In this document: piece after piece, positions 29,155 through 53,604 of the stretch
How positions within the stretch are numbered: position 1 is the stretch's first letter
Layout of the letters: each line of letters starts with the position of its first letter
Origin: Scylla paramamosain
Lineage: Eukaryota > Arthropoda > Malacostraca > Decapoda > Portunidae
Direction: 5' to 3'
DNA length: 64,000 nt
Assembly (NCBI RefSeq): GCF_035594125.1
Contig: NC_087173.1
Span: 5,970,486 to 6,034,485, forward strand
The notes under the pieces: model-generated
What the model was told of the DNA's origin: nothing
What the model saw: only the letters and a program-made list of their open reading frames with translations
Databases searched by the model: none
Position numbers and translations under genes: made by a program

Positions 29155-29899
29155 TAATGATAATGATAATAATAATGATAAACTACGATATGAAGTAAAA
29201 ATTTATAACACTTTGATACGTGGGATGTCATTATAGGGAGCGTATGGAAAAATTAAGGAATAGGCCATGGAGACGTACTGAGGGACGTGGAGGGGTATCA
29301 TGTGAAAAAAAAAAAAATCATAGAATATGATATCATGTACTGTACGTTGATAACCTTGAGGGCGAGGGAAAAAAAGTATGTAGTAATTAATATAGTAGTA
29401 AAGAGTTTCAGAAACTCTGATGATATAAAGAAAATAGTCCCATGGTATTTCTGTACTAAACATTTTTGTCGTATTTACGTAAACTAGAGACCACAGAATG
29501 TAGATAAACTTAAGGACTAGAGTAAAAAGCGACATTGAAGACCACAAATTCTAAAGAAGTAAAGGAAATTTTTTTTTTTTAATGGTATTTAAGCGATATA
29601 TAAGAATGACTTTTAAATCCAGTTTGAAATAAAACTTATTATTTTATGGCATTTACATGAATATCAACGAAGAAGCGGTAAAGACAGATTAAAGGGTTAG
29701 AGAAGAGGGATATTCATGAATTAAAACAACATTATAAAGCTTAAGAAAATACAACGAATTGGAGAAATAAAATCTATGGTGTCTCGATCTGTGCTATATA
29801 AGATGTGTGGTGTATAGATGAATTAAAGAGTAAGGTGTAGATAGGAGGGAGTGAGAGGAGGGAGAGAGAGAGGAGGAGAGGGAGAGGCGGGAGAGGAGA

Positions 29900-30017
29900 G
29901 AGTGTGTGCAGACGACAACATGGCCAGCATCTGATATCGACTTGGCCATGTATTCTGACGGTTTCTGCTTCAAATTATGACATTCTGCTCACCTGCTATT
30001 TCCAGATGCACATAAAG
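29900..30017 (+). other. Candidate untranslated first exon of the MPP7-like gene
   Basis: A stretch ending in CACATAAAG followed by GTAAGC, a strong donor, lies 2.6 kb upstream of the acceptor at 32649-32650 that opens the first coding exon. It follows a GAGAG-rich purine block, common near arthropod promoters. If spliced to 32651 it stays untranslated apart from short upstream frames. Support is only the donor and position. Confidence 0.35.
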
Positions 30018-30702
30018 GTAAGCAAACCCATTACTGCCTCGTTCAATTTGGTTCCCGGGCTGGAGTGAAGGCGGGAAATGTGTTAAAATAATGAGAAATG
30101 GTGGTTTGTTTTGACATTTGGGAGTCAGGTCACGGTACTAGGTCAGGTAGGGAGTGGCAAGTCTGACCTAACCTACTCTCTACCCACTCTCCTACTACTA
30201 CAGGTGTTATAAGTAAAGAATATCATTACTTTAGAGAATATAATGGCCGATATCTTAAGTATGAGTTCCTGTTATAAGATTTCCATTGTTCTGTGTTATT
30301 TTGTTATTTAGATGGATTCATAAGGTGTATTTTGTGTCAAATATTATATCCTTATGGCCTTGTGTGTAAGGTGAAAGTCAGAATGGTAGGTTTTCAGGTT
30401 ATTTTCAGGTGTTTCTTTTGTTTTAAGATGACCTGTACCTTCGTGAAGTCAAAAGTAGGTCAGGTCAGGAAATGGGTCACTCACTGGGGTGGTGAGGTGG
30501 GATAGACGCCGGGCCCACATTCTGCGGCAAGAGGGGGAAGGGAACTAAGGAAGTGTCACATCCTTAGACAGTTTTTGGTGGAAACTTGAGTGGATAAAGA
30601 GGTGTCTAAGTGATGAACATTTTTGGAAAAGCAGTGAAATATTAATGTTTGAAGGAAAGTAAAAATAAGACTGGTGGTTTTGAGATTAGGAACAAAGGTT
30701 TA

Positions 30703-30714
30703 CTACTACTACTG

Positions 30715-30760
<46 letters not shown>
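30703..30760. repeat. (CTA)n microsatellite
   Basis: Trinucleotide tract of about 58 bp with one CTG interruption. Confidence 0.92.
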
Positions 30761-30761
<1 letters not shown>

Positions 30762-31979
30762 GACTGGCCTGTATCATTATCTCAGGTGAGGATGGGTAAA
30801 GGGCTATCAGGGAAAGATTACAAAGTGTTTTTTTTTTTTTCATGAAGAGAGGAAAGGAGAAAAGGAGTTATCATTTTACTTTTTTAAGGACATTTTAGAT
30901 CTGCCATTTGGTTAGATTAAGTTTTGAAAATCTCTTTGCTGTGTGGCCAGAAGACTGTGTATAGTAGCTAGTGAAGTCTCAGGCATTGCTTGTTTCTTCT
31001 GCCCTAAAAGCATTGCTGTGATCCCAGGCTTGTTGCACATTAGTTAACTTGTACTCCACACTCAAAAGGAAAGGGGAACCTGTAGGAAGCATTTTTCTGA
31101 GTTAAGATCCCCCTTGTAAACTAAAAGATCCCCCTTGTAAACTAACATTTGTTTGGCTCATTATGTATATTAGGAAAGGAATAAAGAAAAATGGGAGCAT
31201 TGTATAAATCCTCTGTTTCAGAGGTATATTTTTGTAGTCTAAAAGAATATCTTTGAATTGATTCCTATGCACTGAGCATATTTAAAATTCCAGTGACAAA
31301 ATCTTTGGTGTAATATAATTAGGAAATTCTCTTATCATAGCACAGTAAAATGAAACAATGGAAATGTTATACTGGCAAGCTTTGATTATTATACTTTGAT
31401 TATTATATACAGTATATTCAGAGCATAGTTGATGAACCAATACAACACAACACAAAGGAAGAACATAAAAAAACAGGAAACCTTTTGGCTCTTGATGTTT
31501 GTGATAAGCTGCACTATCTAATCTAAAGTGAAAACTAAACTGTCTCAAATTGGAGTGTTATCAGCAGAGATTACAAAGGGATTTTCTCCATGTGTGAAGA
31601 GGCAAAGTTTAAGTTATTCTTTCACTTGTAATGTTTTTTCTAGTTTAATAGTGATGTATTAAGTTGCTTCCTTTGTGCTGAGGTAAAAGAGATCAATGTA
31701 TTTGATAACCACATGCAAATTACGCTGTTATTTTAGTATGTAATTGTGGTTTGTTGTGTTTTAATGGAGAGAGAGAGAGGGGAGGGGGATTGACTGCTTT
31801 CATCTTAGTAATGTAATTCTTTTCATTGTCAGAGTTATATTGAAGTGGTTTCTTTTGTGATGCAGGAAAGGCTTCAGTGACTTAATGCTTTTTATTAGTG
31901 ATTTTAAACAAGTATCTTTAGTAATGAAGTAGAAAAGAGGAATTAATGTCTGAAACTTGACTACAGTAATTCTGATTGA

Positions 31980-31982
<3 letters not shown>

Positions 31983-32020
<38 letters not shown>
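31983..32020. repeat. Poly(T) run
   Basis: Uninterrupted run of about 38 T. It could be the poly(A) tail of a minus-strand retroelement, but no recognisable element body precedes it. Confidence 0.9.
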
Positions 32021-32021
<1 letters not shown>

Positions 32022-32263
32022 AGCAGTGATTGATGATACCCAAGTGGTGTTGAAAAGAGTTGTCATTGGCACATAGTTACAAGACCATGCCAAGTACATA
32101 ACTGTAGTAGAAGTAATTTTTGTTTTGTTGGCTGGTTTGTGGAATAAATCTACATAGAAGAAAGAAGCAGAATGTATAAGATTACAATAACCCAATAAAA
32201 ATAGTGACAATTCACTATTAGAAATTTTTATTTGATAATGAAAAGAAGGAAAGCTATTAATTT

Positions 32264-32410
<147 letters not shown>

Positions 32411-32683
32411 ATATAATATATACATTAGGCTGAGGCCCTCCTTAAAGGAGGCAGCCAAGATAATGCACCACACATTGTATCATTGTAGGAATAAAATGTA
32501 GAGAGATTTTTTTGTGTGGATATCTCCAGATGCTTTGCATAAACTGCTGGTAGATAGATTATAATGTAATAGAGTCAGATTTTGCACTTATTTAAAAAAT
32601 GTAAAGCCTTACAGATGGTATTGCTGATGTGGTTGGTATTTGTTTTTCAGCATTGGTGGTGCTGAGCGGACTCATTCACCGGC

Positions 32684-41924
<9,241 letters not shown>

Positions 41925-44040
41925 TCCCTGACATTTGGTGGTGCCTTCCTGGCACAGTCTGTCTGTTAAGTGGTTGAAAGTTGAGAGCCCATGTAGGAGG
42001 GTGAGAAGTAATGCTATATTGGTATAGTATTCTTGACTGTACATAGGACTAAAATAGGTTTACAGTCTCATATTGTTTAAATTGACAGTTAAAGGTACAG
42101 TTATCAAGAATTGATTATCTGCCAGTGTTTGTCACTTTAAAAATCAGGAACAGTGACGTGGAGACCATTAACATGTGCAGATAGTTAATTTTTGTCTGTA
42201 CATGTCATCAAAACCTGCTAGATTAATGTTCTATCATGAGTGCATCTCCAGCTCTGGCAACACATTCCAGAAGTCATGCCAGGGAGAGAGGCATTATAAT
42301 GGTCAACCCATTGTCAGTAAATCAACACTTAAAACTGTTTATGACCTCACTCTGATATTTCTGTCAAATAAGTCATACCATTGGAAATACAGTTGTGGAA
42401 TAGAGCTTACTCCTGAGTGTTATGATTAGGAATGTACTGATTTATCAGTATTGATATTGATAGTAGAAACCTATTTCTGGATGGCCAGTATCTCATGTTG
42501 CAGATAGTTTGACTGGCTTCAATTCTGTTTACTTATTTGTTTATATAACTTATTTATTATTACTTGTATGTATGTATACGTGACCAGCAGTCATAACCTA
42601 TCCATTTTTCTTGTACTTCGCCACATGCAGTGGATCTCAGTCAGCTGTTTAACTGAGAAGAGATGTATATAGCTCTTTAATATTTTTTCTCCTTAACATC
42701 AGTCAGTTCTACCAAATGAGTTGAGCATTTTATATGCAGCCTTTGCAGTTTTGCTGTGTTCATATGAATAAGATGAAGGATGTACCATAGTGTCTACAGG
42801 ACTGATGGTGGATGAAACATGAAGCAGGTTTCTCCATGCAACTTGACTTTAGATTGATAAGTTAGTTCCGCAGTACTGGGTTCTCATTTTGTGGATTTAC
42901 ACAAAACTTGGATTTCTTATAGGCAAGTGATTGGCTCTTGTTTTAATCCTGGCTTATCCATGGACAGAGAATCAGAGATACAAGTATCTGCTGCAGATTC
43001 TTATGTTAGTTGGCCACAGCTGACATGGCAACATGGTGTTCTGCTTCTGTTTTTCTTTTCTTGCAATACCATTACATGCAGTTCATGATATGTGTTTTGT
43101 TTGTAACAGTATGATGATTCTCATGATGTTGTCCTGCCACTTGCATTTGTATGATGTTATTTCTCTTAATGTGGATTACTGCTGCATGAACCTTAGTCAA
43201 CTGCTTTATCAGTCATTACATCTTATATTATTTTGGTAATGTAGAATTGTGCATGAATATCAGTGTGTATCAGTATCAGCAAAGTATTGGAGTATTAGTA
43301 TTGTTATCCACTCAGGAATGAGTATCAGTATCATTATTGGTAAAAAAATATTGGTATCAGTACATTCCTAGTCTGTATTGTTTGAAATAGTGGTGTAGTC
43401 AACTATTATGACCACGTGGAAGCAAATGCAATCAGGAATATTCCCAGTTAGTTTATGTATTTTTAGGCTCTTTGACTTCCCATCCCATGTACTGCGCATC
43501 AAAGCTGCCGAAACTATATTAGAAACTGATAAAAGTTACAGGCTGACATACAAGGATTTTTGTCAAAATGGTGATGATTGAGAAACATTAAGATTGTGCC
43601 ATGAGATAAGAAATGCAGACAATGGCAATTGTTGTGGGTTAGTGCAGCAATAACAACTCTCGTCCTGTAACACATGCCAAGAGGAGGTTGTCGGGGGAGA
43701 TGTAGAGTTCCTCACCATTCTTGGTAGCAAGTACTAGTGTGGTGTTGAGACTCGGCCCTTGGCCATTACATCTCTCTTTACTTTTTGGTTTGTGCCTTTC
43801 TTTTTATGGAGTGTGGAATGGATAAAAACATACATACACTGATAAAACAAGCATTAATTCACACATATACATACATAAGCTGTCTTTCTTGTCGTTAACC
43901 TAGCTATAGCCCTTCAAAGAGTAGTAGGGATGTAGTGAGTGGTTGGCTGGCTTTCCCTTGTTACGTGGCCAGCTACCTTGCTACATGTACAGAAACATTT
44001 ACTATGATACATTGTCTTCAAGCAGTGCTGAGGCAAAAAA
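41925..44040. other. 3' flank of the MPP7-like gene, presumably including its 3' UTR
   Basis: No coding sequence recognised. No close canonical AATAAA was seen just downstream of the stop; a variant AATAAG occurs near 42766. The end of the transcript cannot be placed by eye. Confidence 0.4.
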
Positions 44041-44061
44041 GAAAAAAAAAATCTCATAAAT

Positions 44062-44063
<2 letters not shown>

Positions 44064-44120
<57 letters not shown>
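44064..44120. repeat. (GT)n microsatellite
   Basis: GT tract of about 57 bp with flanks shared with the tract at 41300-41335. Confidence 0.92.
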
Positions 44121-44125
<5 letters not shown>

Positions 44126-45716
44126 CTAATAATGCCTCAGCTATTAATGTATGAAATATCTGAGAGAGAGGTAGAGTATGTATTGTGTTAAATATTACAG
44201 TGAGTGGACATTTAAACTTCAGCCAAAGTTTGGAATCTCAGTACTGGAGTGACTTACTGCAGTATATCTTGTCTTGACCTTTATCTTATAAAATTGTCGC
44301 ATGCTTTGTTATTACAGTGATCTAAGGGTATGTGAAATAACTGTTTATGTTAGCTTCTTCCCCTTCTTAAGTATGTCTATATTTCTGCATTTCTATTCAG
44401 CTTTGTACTTTGTTTCTATTCTATTCAGTGCTTACTTTTCAACATCATTAAGAGCCATCATCATGCTCATCATTACCATCACCATCATCATCATCATAAC
44501 TATCACCGACATTATCACATCATAGATGGCAGTGGGGAGTGGTCAAAGTACAAAGACGTTGAATGTGGATGGCTGCATTCTAAAGCCTGTGGTGGCAGAT
44601 GTGTTTGACATTTGTGGAGTGAAGTAGCAGGCACATGTTGTCCAGCCCCTCTAACTCAGTTAAGTGAAGCATGAGGGGCAGTGTGGTCCATCAAGAAGCA
44701 CAGGCTGGGAACGACCACTGATGCCTCAATCAAAAGTAACTTAAAGACTTAGGTTGCCCCTATAAAAATCACATTGTCATCATTATCTTTCTCTCCCCTC
44801 TTGAAACCTAAGAGCTGCCTTATGTAGATTCAGGAGCTGGTTTTTTGTAGTCTCCCTATTTTTCTATGTTATTACTATCTTATTTTTATAGTACTTTCTA
44901 AAAAATGCTTGTGTACAGTTTTTGCAGATTTTCACAATATAGCTGACAATATACTTTTTTCTGTTATTGTTGTATTAGTAGTGATGTGGCCATTTTCCCG
45001 ATGGTAAGCTTTTTCTTTTTATAGGCAGGGCCAGTCAGGGAAGGCAGAAGGGGCTCTAGAAGGACTGCTCTTCTAAGACCTTATCTCTCTCGATGCTTAC
45101 TAAATTATTTTCACCATGATCATGAATACAATTCTTTTTCTTTTTCCACAAGATGAGATTTAGGAGTGTCTTTGTTTCATCACTGATACACACTTCATTC
45201 ATGCTGTGGGAAAAGAATAATTACAGATAGACTTTCTTTCAAGACAAGAGTGTCAGATGACTTATAAGTGTTTCCTGATTACATGTGTATATAATGACAT
45301 TGATCAGACATCTTACCCTGAATGTCTGTTGTCTGCTTCTGATCTGCCAAAATGTGTAAAAAAATTACAGTTGTTATTTCATATACTACATAGAGGAGTA
45401 TGTTGCTTTTCATACTTAACAGAATCTCATTCCAAACTGAGACACTTTGTGTACTCTACTTTGATTTAGTGAGCCCTTGTTGTTATTGTTATTTTTTTAT
45501 TACTAGCCCCTTCAAAAGCTTTAAATGGATATGGCTTCTTTGAGCCTATGACAGATAGAACAAGGGAGAGAGAAAGAGAGGTGGATGTTATGGCTTCAAA
45601 TGACAATGTTTCAATAATTTTGTTACAATTTATACTTATCACTGCTTTGAGATTGTTTGGTGGTGGTTCTTGATCATAGCGTACAAAAGCAGTTTCATGG
45701 AAATTAACACACACAT

Positions 45717-45717
<1 letters not shown>

Positions 45718-45810
<93 letters not shown>
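45718..45810. repeat. (CA)n microsatellite
   Basis: Pure CA tract of about 93 bp. Confidence 0.95.
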
Positions 45811-47117
45811 TTACAAATTAAATTACCACTCCAACATTTAACCTGTAAGTATACATTTGAAACTTTGCCCAGAATCTCAGATCTGATTAAGTATTGCCTT
45901 TGCTCCACAGTTGGTAGCTAATGACAAAGTTTGTTGATTTTACATTTTACAACACAGCATTGTGCAACAATATACTGTACTGTAGTAGACATAATGTGTT
46001 GTCTTTTGAATATGAAGAATATGTACTGGTGGTATGTGTGTTATGTACAGATTTGTAGTGAAGAATGTAGGTAAGTCCATATCATTGGTTATTTATATAT
46101 TTACAGTTGACAGATAAGGATGCAATTAGGATGAATGTGTTCACACATGGTAGTTGCAGCAAACAAGTAACAAGAGCAGACTGGCATTCAGTCAAGAAAC
46201 AAGTGAAAAATACATTTAGATCTCCCAAGATAGAAGACTCAACTGCTGCCCAGGCTGGCTGGCTGGCTGGCTGGCTGCTATGACACTGTGATTGCCTGGT
46301 GAGAACCAAAGGTGTGGGAAACTCAGGATGACATTCATATTTCACTGTATGTTCTGCCAGGATGCAAGGTAATGGTACCCCAAGGTACACATTGCAGTTA
46401 CTGTGTGTTTACACATTCATTCTTTGTGCACATTTAGTGGCCTGGTGCTGCAATAATATGTATTCTCTGCTCATAATCAGATTTAAATTCATGGCTGGGT
46501 GCAGACTTTGGACGATTGGACTTGCCTCCTTTCATGCCATAGAGAATAGTTATGGGACAGGCTGAGGGGCTGTGACCTTGTAATGTAATAACCCTCTCAG
46601 TAACCTAGTCAAGATACCCTAAGCCATCATGGTGAGGTATATGGCTTAACCCTTCTTAGCTATTAGGGGAGGCCAGTGGATTTATATAAGATGACAAAAA
46701 AAATTATAACTTTTCTTTGTAAATAAACCAAGGATATAAACATTTTTACCTAGACCTTTGACTACTTGCTTGCAAGCAACACATGCAAACCACCACTACA
46801 GTGTATTGGCACATGGCTCAAAAATATCAGACATTCCAGTACACATGATATGTAAAGTTTATGTTTTCAATATTATTCATGGGATGAATGCCTTATGCAT
46901 CAGCCTTAAGTAAGATATCAGAAAGTAGATAGATCATTTGACAGTTTGATAGAAAGATAGATCAATATTTAGAAATATGTAAAGGTAGATAGAAAGAAGA
47001 GCTTGAAAGCTAGATGTAGGGTAATATTGCTTGTCCTTTCATCCTTATTTCATTCAATGTTACTGAAATGTGGTGAATCCATTCCAAAGAATTTTACTCA
47101 TTGAAGTTTGAATCTTA

Positions 47118-47232
<115 letters not shown>

Positions 47233-47490
47233 TTTATTTATATTGTACACATTAGACACACAAAAATTCAAATGAATTAAATGCAGCAGTTATCAGAAGT
47301 AGTTATAGTTTCATTATATCTTACCATGTGCAGTGTTACATTGCTCTGTATAATAGCTACATCTGTATTTAAAGTTGTTCTGAGTGAATTTAAAATTGCA
47401 ATTCATGAAGTTCATTAGAATATTTAGATTTTAAATAAATAAACATATAATTTGCCTGTACCAGTGACTAAGTTCAACATAATTTTTTTT

Positions 47491-47584
<94 letters not shown>

Positions 47585-47801
47585 TACTGTATTGGTTTTG
47601 TTCTGACGGTTTAAGATGAAAATACAAAAAAGAAATTGAAATAAAGTTAAACAAAAACTAGAAAATGTGACAAGATAGGTGAATATCTGTGAAAGGAGTA
47701 TATATACTAAAAATATAATTCAATTAGAAACTGATGTTAGTACAGACAGAGCATTTCAGCTATGTCATGAAATCTGTATCTTTGGCACAGAACTGGATTC
47801 C

Positions 47802-47855
<54 letters not shown>

Positions 47856-48278
47856 TATTTATTTATTTTTATTTATTTTTATTTTTATTTCAGATGGCAT
47901 CCAATGTCTGCAAGACAACCAGTTAAATAATATACTAGTCATTTTTCCCATAAAGGGAGACCTGTGAAAAGGAAGGAAAAAATCCAGTTCAGTAAAAAAA
48001 GAAAAAGAAAAAGAAAAAAAAGAAAGAAAAAGAAAAGAAAAATACAAATTAAAATTAACCAATAGAATTCTTTATAGTATAATGTGTGTCATTCTATCTT
48101 GCAATGTTAATTGCAAACTGGTACTCATATATGTATTTCCCTTTCACTCACATTCACACATAGTGCATTGTATAGCTTTTTGGTTAACTTTTATTGTACT
48201 TTTCGTGAATTTTCAGCACGTTTTCTAATCTTTATATAATGTATATATACATTTACACAGGTGTATATGTATTCCTGC

Positions 48279-48498
<220 letters not shown>

Positions 48499-49497
48499 AA
48501 TATTTATGTACCTACTATGTCTTGTTCTTGCTTACTTCTTGCTGCAGTAGTCGTGAAAGTTTTGGGTCATCAACAACTTTGTAATCCTTGTATGACAATT
48601 GTTGATAGCTTAAGGTTCAGTCATGTAGTCAGTAACAGGAAGTGGCAATGGCATGTGATGCAGTGACCTGAAGTTTACCTTTAGGTAGACATTAACAATT
48701 TTTATCACCTTTATAAGACATTTTGTTGTGTCGTCTATTAATGCAATGTTGTATTGTCTCTGTACTAGGTTTTGTTTATATTGCTGTAATCTCCCTGTTA
48801 ACCTGCTTCTGGGCATCTGTTATTTTTAGACAGCTGAGACACAAGGAAATTATGATGTTTAAATTGCCTGTGTGACTCAAGGTGGTGTAGCACTGTCCTT
48901 GATCAATGGCCCTAAAGTCAACCATCATCTATGTTGACATGTGACTTGAATGCATGTGCCATCATACTCACTTGTGACATGCATATGATAAATTGTGTTA
49001 TGTCATGTCCTCATCAGGTCCATGCAATATGTAAGAAATCACAGGCTAATGACAGATCAGATAGTGAGTGATGGAAAGTGGAAGGAAGATATACATGTTG
49101 CAATGTAGTAGAGAGCCATACTAAAGGCATTACTTTTTTGTCAATAAATCACTGGCAACTCTTCAATCACAATGGTGTTTTGATGAAGACTTTGCTAATA
49201 TTAAAGGGTTTTGTAGAAGGCACTCATGCTTGTGTTGGATAGAAAATGTATTTTGCTTTAACACTGGTACAAGGCAAGATATGAAGGTATGAATCAGATT
49301 TAGGGGAACATGACCTAGCCACACTCTGCAGCCAAGTTGAAAGAATATTGCCACTGTATTCCACAGAAAGTCATAAAGGGCAACTAAAAAGCACAGAGCA
49401 AGGAAATTGGGAATCCCTTCCTCAGAATTAGGATTCTTGCAATGAAACAAGACAAATATTTTGTTTTCATGGGAGATGTCACCCTGGTATAAAAGAA

Positions 49498-50350
49498 CAT
49501 AAGTACATGAGAACATAAGGGAAGTTACAAGAAGCCAGAAGGCTTATATGTGGTAGTCCCTTTATGAAACATATCCATCTATATTCACCTTTTATCCCTA
49601 TCCATAAATTTATCTAATCTTCTAAAAGCTCCCTAGTGACTTGGCACATGTCATCTATCACTGTCATCTAGCAATATTTTAGAACAAGATTCTTACCATT
49701 TTTTTTTTTTTTTTCTACTTTCTCAAGCTTGAACATGTTACTTATAGTCCAATCCTGATTACTAACCCTGAAGATTTCGTTTATATCACCCTTATTTTAT
49801 CTTTTGTGCCACTTGAATACCCTCTTCATTTATGTCTCTCTAACAAATATAAATTTAGAAGCTTTAACTTCTTTTGTAAGAAATATTATACATTGTATCT
49901 TTTTTAGTTATTCTCCTCTTTCCTGCTCTAACAGATCAAGGGAGACCAGAACTTCACAGCATAGTCCAGATGAGGTCTGACCAATGCTAAATGTGATTTT
50001 AACATAATTTTGAGACTTACTTTTTATGCTCTTAAAGATTAAGGATCATATATAGCTTTATTTCTGTCCTGTATACATCAATTTCCTGGATGGAAATCTG
50101 AGTTAACTATAACCCCCAACATTTTTTTTGTCCTCAGATTTTGTCAGCATATAATTTTTTATTATGTACCTGTTGTGCAGATTTCCTCTACCAACATTAC
50201 ATTGCATGTGTTAATAGTGAAATGCATTTGCCATCTATGTCTTCATTCACTCATTTTATCTAAGTCTTTCTGAAGGGCAGTTACATAGGAATGTAAACTA
50301 TCTTTCTTCAGGTCATCTACAAATATACTAACCCAATTATGTTGTAGACA
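49498..50350 (-). pseudogene. Decayed LINE reverse-transcriptase ORF2 3' half (antisense)
   Basis: Read on the minus strand, broken frames give the hallmarks of a CR1/jockey-type non-LTR reverse transcriptase 3' half: WQMHFTINTCNVM (about 50245-50205), a GVIVNSD block (about 50120-50090) and LVRPHLDYAVKFWSP (about 49985-49935). At the low-coordinate end is the AGAACATAAGGGAAG block that I associate with the 3' end of this family. Frequent stops and small indels show it is dead. Family-level naming is inference. Confidence 0.72.
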
Positions 50351-50638
50351 AATGGATAATTTTGGTGGTTTTTAAAGTCACAAGTGACTGTGGATTAAGA
50401 CATGAAAGAGGCTACAGTGTGAGGTGTGTCATTATTTTTTTTCTTTTTGTTTAATCATGTAAGTTCATAAAAAAATTAACTAAGCTTACCAATGTAATGC
50501 ACATTTTATTTAAAACATTGTGTACATAGAGCCAAAGTGCAAAGGGTTTGCATTTTTAGGAAGGTGTGTAGGATTAAAGCAATGCCTAGTAGGCAATGAA
50601 TGTTGTCAGTCAAACTGCAAGTGTTCCCTTCTGGTCCA

Positions 50639-50793
<155 letters not shown>

Positions 50794-50825
50794 ATGTGAT
50801 TAATTTTTTATATTCATGGCCTCAG

Positions 50826-50908
50826 TTTAGACAGTGGTTAACTTCCAAAAGAAATTACAGTGGACTTGAAACTGCTGAGCAACAACAGGAGCATATCATT
50901 GACCTCAA
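50826..50908 (+). other. Candidate internal exon of an unrecognised gene
   Basis: Acceptor CCTCAG before, donor GTGAGC after, 83 bases. One frame is open and encodes FRQWLTSKRNYSGLETAEQ then a QQEHIIDL end, a polar, helix-prone sequence. No partner exon was found, and I do not recognise the protein. Confidence 0.3.
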
Positions 50909-51603
50909 GTGAGCCTCTCACCTGTACCAGTGGTTGTGGGTACATACTAGGAGCTCCTTCATTTGAGATGTTGTTTTGTGGATCACCTCCATGGTGCCCA
51001 GTTTGGTGTGTACCCTCAGTCTGGTCCTGACCCTTCAGCACCACATCTGTGGCCAATGAAACTTCCAAGGAAGACATGCAAGATTGCTCAGGATTCTATT
51101 AACACCACTCTCATGAGTCCCTGTTAACTGTTTGAGTATTTCTGTTTAAAATCTTTCATTTGCCACATTCACTATTTTAAAATGTATATTTTTAGCTTAA
51201 TACTGTATTCTTTCAGAAGACTCCATTTCTTGATTTTTTTTGTTCTATTTAGTTTTCTTATTAACATTATAAGTAATGCATTTGTGTATCATTGACTTTT
51301 GCAAGTTAATTTTATGAAGCCTTCAGTAAACTGCACCTGGAAACTGAGTAATTCTACCAAACAGGAAAACATTCCTTGCATGTCAGGATCCCCACAGGCA
51401 CTGGTGACCTGGGAGTTTGATTACCATTATTTCTTTATTTGTTTACTTATTTATTCCTCACCAAATAGTGAATTTCTAGCAGTGCTTCCAGTGTTGTTCT
51501 CCTAAGTTAAGGACAATTTTGTAAACAGAAAATACTAATAAGTTGTTAAATATACTGCCCCACATACATATGTACATATGTATGAATCCTTCGGCTAGAT
51601 CAC

Positions 51604-51614
51604 TATTATTGTTA

Positions 51615-51689
<75 letters not shown>

Positions 51690-51726
51690 TGTTATTACTG
51701 TTATCATTATTATTGTTATATTATTA

Positions 51727-51794
<68 letters not shown>

Positions 51795-51850
51795 ACTGTT
51801 ATACCATTATCACCACCATCACCACCATCATCATCATCATCATCATCATT
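51604..51850. repeat. (ATT)n / (ATC)n trinucleotide tract
   Basis: Two long ATT blocks (about 51612-51687 and 51725-51793) separated by variant units, then ATC/ACC units to about 51850. Confidence 0.93.
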
Positions 51851-51889
51851 ATTATTATCACTAGTATGTGGAGGCAAAATAATTTAGAA

Positions 51890-53470
51890 TAAATGAAGAA
51901 ATATGTAAGGAGAAATGAATAGTGTTTAGTTGTAGATTGCTCATAATGATCAGTGAGAAGACTATCACGTTGTAATGGTACTGACTATGCTGAAATGTGG
52001 GAGTAGCAAAGAGAAGGTTGAAATGAGATGCTGTTTCTGAGGAACATGTGGACAGAGTGAGAGATGATTGTTGTAGGAAGAGTTGGTTGACTTAGCAGAG
52101 CAGAGAGTGCTATGGTGTTGTGGGCATGTAGAAAGGATGGAAAAGTTATTGGTGAATAAGATAATTGGATGGTATGAAAGATGGAAGACTAAGGATGGAT
52201 GGGTGGTGCAAAGAAAGTATTAAATACAAGAGAAATACATAACTGTGGAGTAAGGTAGAGTGGTTGCACATGATAGGATGAATGGAGATGAATACATCAA
52301 TAGTGGTGTGGCCTCAAGGGCCTTTACAGAAGGTTCTCCTGCATCTGGTCCAATCAACATATCAGACCAGGTGTGGGGAAGGGATCTGTCGTGGTGCAAT
52401 GAGGTAAATCACTTCTGCTGTTGATATATGATCCAGGGAACCTGGGTATGATGTGCAACTGACCTTCACTCAGTGTGGTTTGTGAGGATGAGTCCTCTCT
52501 CCCTAGAGGCCTTGGAGCTAGGGTGTGATTTTAATTTGTTTTTTAAGGAATGCCTGTGCACGTGATTGTGAAAGTGTGTGTGTGTGTGTGTGTGTGTGTA
52601 GGCAATTTGTTTCAGGCACCATACCTTCTGTGGGGCATATCAGAATAGTATGTATATATAAAGAAATTATGTCATTGGTCTATTTATATGTTTTCTTTGA
52701 ATAATTTCTGATGATTTCTTATACAGTATTTTATTATTAATATAAGTGGTGGTGTATGAGCCAAGGCTCCACCATTGGATTCTATGAGGGAATATGCTTG
52801 TGAATCTCATACATTACTCATATTCAGACATTAATTGTTGCTGAGTGAATGGTTGATCAAAAAAGAGGAGGCTGTCTTCATGTATATATCCCACTTATTG
52901 CTGGGAAGAAGTTTAGGGTGATAGTTTTAGATTTAATGTCTTTGAGATTCAGCTTCATGCCTATTTCCACTGTCACCTGCCATCGCAAAGCATCTCACTG
53001 ATATGTGGTCAACAACTGAGATGGATCAATAATGTAAACACAGTAATGTTTCATTGTGACATATAGTGTAAGGATGCTGGAACAGCTGATGGTCTGCACT
53101 GCCATAAATCTTTCTTGAATGTGTTTATTTGATAATGTCTCTTCATCTAGTAGAAACTTAATTGTTTGTCATAACTTGCAGTTTTCCATAATGATCGTAG
53201 AATGAATGTTGTCATACAGCTGTTCCCTTGATAAAGATTTGTCTAGAAATGCCTCTGCAATGTTAATTGTTGAATACTGAACCTTCTTTTCTGTTAAAGC
53301 ATATGTGTAGAATTACTGGCCTGAAAAAAATGTGACTCACAAATTCTTAATGATATTATACTAGAGAACAATTATCACTGAAAGATGGGATGTGTTAAGT
53401 ATAAAAATTTTTGATGAAAGTGTGTAACTTTAGACTTTTATTTTATATAGTGTTAGTAGAGTCAAACAGT
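51890..53470. other. Intergenic region, no gene recognised
   Basis: No coding feature. Contains a small GT tract (about 52575-52599) and, at about 52365-52530, one copy of a diverged dispersed repeat also found near 23160-23315. Confidence 0.45.
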
Positions 53471-53478
53471 ACTGAGAG

Positions 53479-53604
<126 letters not shown>

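Noticed and set aside
42175..42429. 84-residue open frame downstream of the MPP7-like gene
   Set aside because: No splice context, no recognisable domain and ordinary 3'-flank composition; likely chance within the 3' UTR region.
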